A stretch of 41,035 nt of DNA from a virus. Positions 40,219 to 41,035 of the stretch are shown in pieces. Where the stretch lies: IMG/VR virus record IMGVR_UViG_3300036791_000364, positions 1-41,035 of that record; one strand, given 5' to 3'. Each line of letters begins with the position of its first letter. Position 1 is the stretch's first letter. The translations under genes and the position numbers were made by a program. Below the pieces are notes generated by a model. It did not search any database. It saw only the letters and a list, made by a program, of their open reading frames with translations, and was not told where the DNA came from.

Positions 40219-41035
40219 TGCTCAAACGCGTTTGGATTCCAAGCCCGAATCATTCGTCGCGCCAAGGGGCAACAGTCAGAATTTTGGTACTTCATACGGC
40301 TGAAGGCGCGCTCACTTTTCAGTCGCTTGGAAATTTTTTTAGTTCAAGCGCGGCGGGCGTTTCAAGTCACGTCGGGATCGACGACACGCCGAACACGATC
40401 GGCGAATACGTCCGCGCCGACAAAGCGTGGACATGCGCCAACTACAACCCCGTCAGCGTCAACGCGGAGCTTTGCGGCTTCGCGTCGTGGGGTCCGGACG
40501 ATTGGGCAAAACACGAAGTCATGCTGTCCAACACGGCCAAATGGGTTCGCGAAGAATGTGACCGCTACGGAATCCCGTGCGTCGCGCTGACACCATCGCA
40601 AGCCCAAGGCGGCGGCCGCGGCGTTTGTCAACACGCCGATCTAGGAAGTGCAGGCGGCGGACATTGGGATTGCGGGCCACACTTCCCGCTATCGGACGTC
40701 TTGCGGATGGCGAACGGCCAAGCGCCGGCGTCAACGCCGACACCACCAAAACAGGGGGATCAAAATATGGTCGCGTCGGGCGTCGCCGACAACGGCACCA
40801 CCCACGTCTTTTGGGCGGATGACGACAAGCAAACCGTCCGATTCCGCTATCAGCAAAAAGGCAAACACGAATGGGTCGACGGCGGCGTGCTAGCCAAAGC
40901 GCCGAAGAAAATCGCCGGTCTATCCGCCACCAAAACGGCGACCGGCACGCTCGAACTGTTCGCCCGATACGAAGACGCGTCGGTCGCGCACGTGTGGCAA
41001 AACGCCGGCAAGTCCGCGTGGTCGGGCGGCGAAGC
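40218..41035 (+). CDS. Endolysin, N-acetylmuramoyl-L-alanine amidase (continues at 1)
   Basis: The 5' part of a circular 287-aa lysin. Residues about 15-160 are an Amidase_2/PGRP-type zinc amidase: RILVLHTAEGA (His26), SSHVGIDD (His51), NYNPVSVNAELCGFA, and GVCQHADLGSAGGG (His139) then HWDCGPHFPL, which includes the late Cys152 or Asp151 region. It cuts the sugar-peptide bond of peptidoglycan. A linker (STPTPPKQGDQ) leads to the C-terminal repeat domain encoded across the joint. The ATG shares one base with the previous stop. Confidence 0.9.
   Translation, partial: MLKRVWIPSPNHSSRQGATVRILVLHTAEGALTFQSLGNFFSSSAAGVSSHVGIDDTPNTIGEYVRADKAWTCANYNPVSVNAELCGFASWGPDDWAKHEVMLSNTAKWVREECDRYGIPCVALTPSQAQGGGRGVCQHADLGSAGGGHWDCGPHFPLSDVLRMANGQAPASTPTPPKQGDQNMVASGVADNGTTHVFWADDDKQTVRFRYQQKGKHEWVDGGVLAKAPKKIAGLSATKTATGTLELFARYEDASVAHVWQNAGKSAWSGGE
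40828..41035. repeat. Right copy of the terminal redundancy
   Basis: Same 208 nt as the left end, with C at 40946 and C at 40952 in place of G119 and T125. It lies inside the endolysin C-terminal domain. The circular unit is therefore about 40,827 nt. Confidence 0.95.

Overview
The window reads as the complete genome of a temperate, contractile-tailed bacteriophage (myovirus morphology). Its first 208 bases recur at its end (1-208 and 40828-41035) with two synonymous differences, so the molecule or assembly is circular or circularly permuted, about 40,827 nt per unit. The endolysin gene crosses the joint. DNA is GC-rich, starts are often GTG, and neighbouring genes typically overlap by 4 nt (ATGA/GTGA). 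A P27-type small terminase, an actinobacterial mIHF-like protein, a large serine integrase and NlpC/P60 baseplate chemistry point to a high-GC actinobacterial host, possibly a soil lineage. The host is an inference; no host gene is present.

Layout: (1) 40218-914, endolysin across the joint, a tiny membrane protein and three small proteins. (2) 915-1282, a palindrome-rich non-coding region ahead of the terminase, the best place to look for a packaging or control site. (3) 1283-8807, terminase subunits, portal, scaffold-like protein, HK97-fold capsid and head-tail connectors. (4) 8811-21846, sheath, tube, tail assembly chaperones with a possible -1 frameshift, tape measure, LysM protein, hub with two wall-hydrolase-like domains, a collagen/collar/C1q fibre, gp25-like wedge, baseplate J, tail protein I and a second collar fibre. 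(5) 21843-22091, a holin-like protein with a poly-Asp tail, meeting a leftward HTH repressor stop-to-stop. (6) 22313-22692, the switch region, then a rightward HTH (Cro-like) gene. (7) 23040-32053, early genes: a putative annealing protein and an SSB-like protein with an acidic tail, a 264-aa protein followed by a striking 105-nt inverted repeat, mIHF-like and RlpA-like proteins, many small zinc-knuckle proteins, an HNH endonuclease and RusA. (8) 32054-34861, two small proteins, a ribbon-helix-helix protein, the serine integrase and a candidate attP. (9) 34862-40218, winged-helix proteins, small conserved phage proteins, a second HNH, a GroES-like protein and two acidic or coiled-coil proteins leading into the endolysin.

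The parts fit a lysogenic cycle: integrase, repressor/Cro pair and ribbon-helix-helix protein for integration and switching; annealing protein, SSB-like protein and RusA for recombination. No DNA polymerase, helicase or primase is recognisable, so replication probably relies on the host. No tRNA, CRISPR array, insertion sequence, toxin pair or known defence system was seen. The least explained items are the 26203-26307 inverted repeat, related structured modules ahead of the terminase, scaffold and Cro genes, hairpins that would mask ribosome binding sites, and the dense array of small early proteins.
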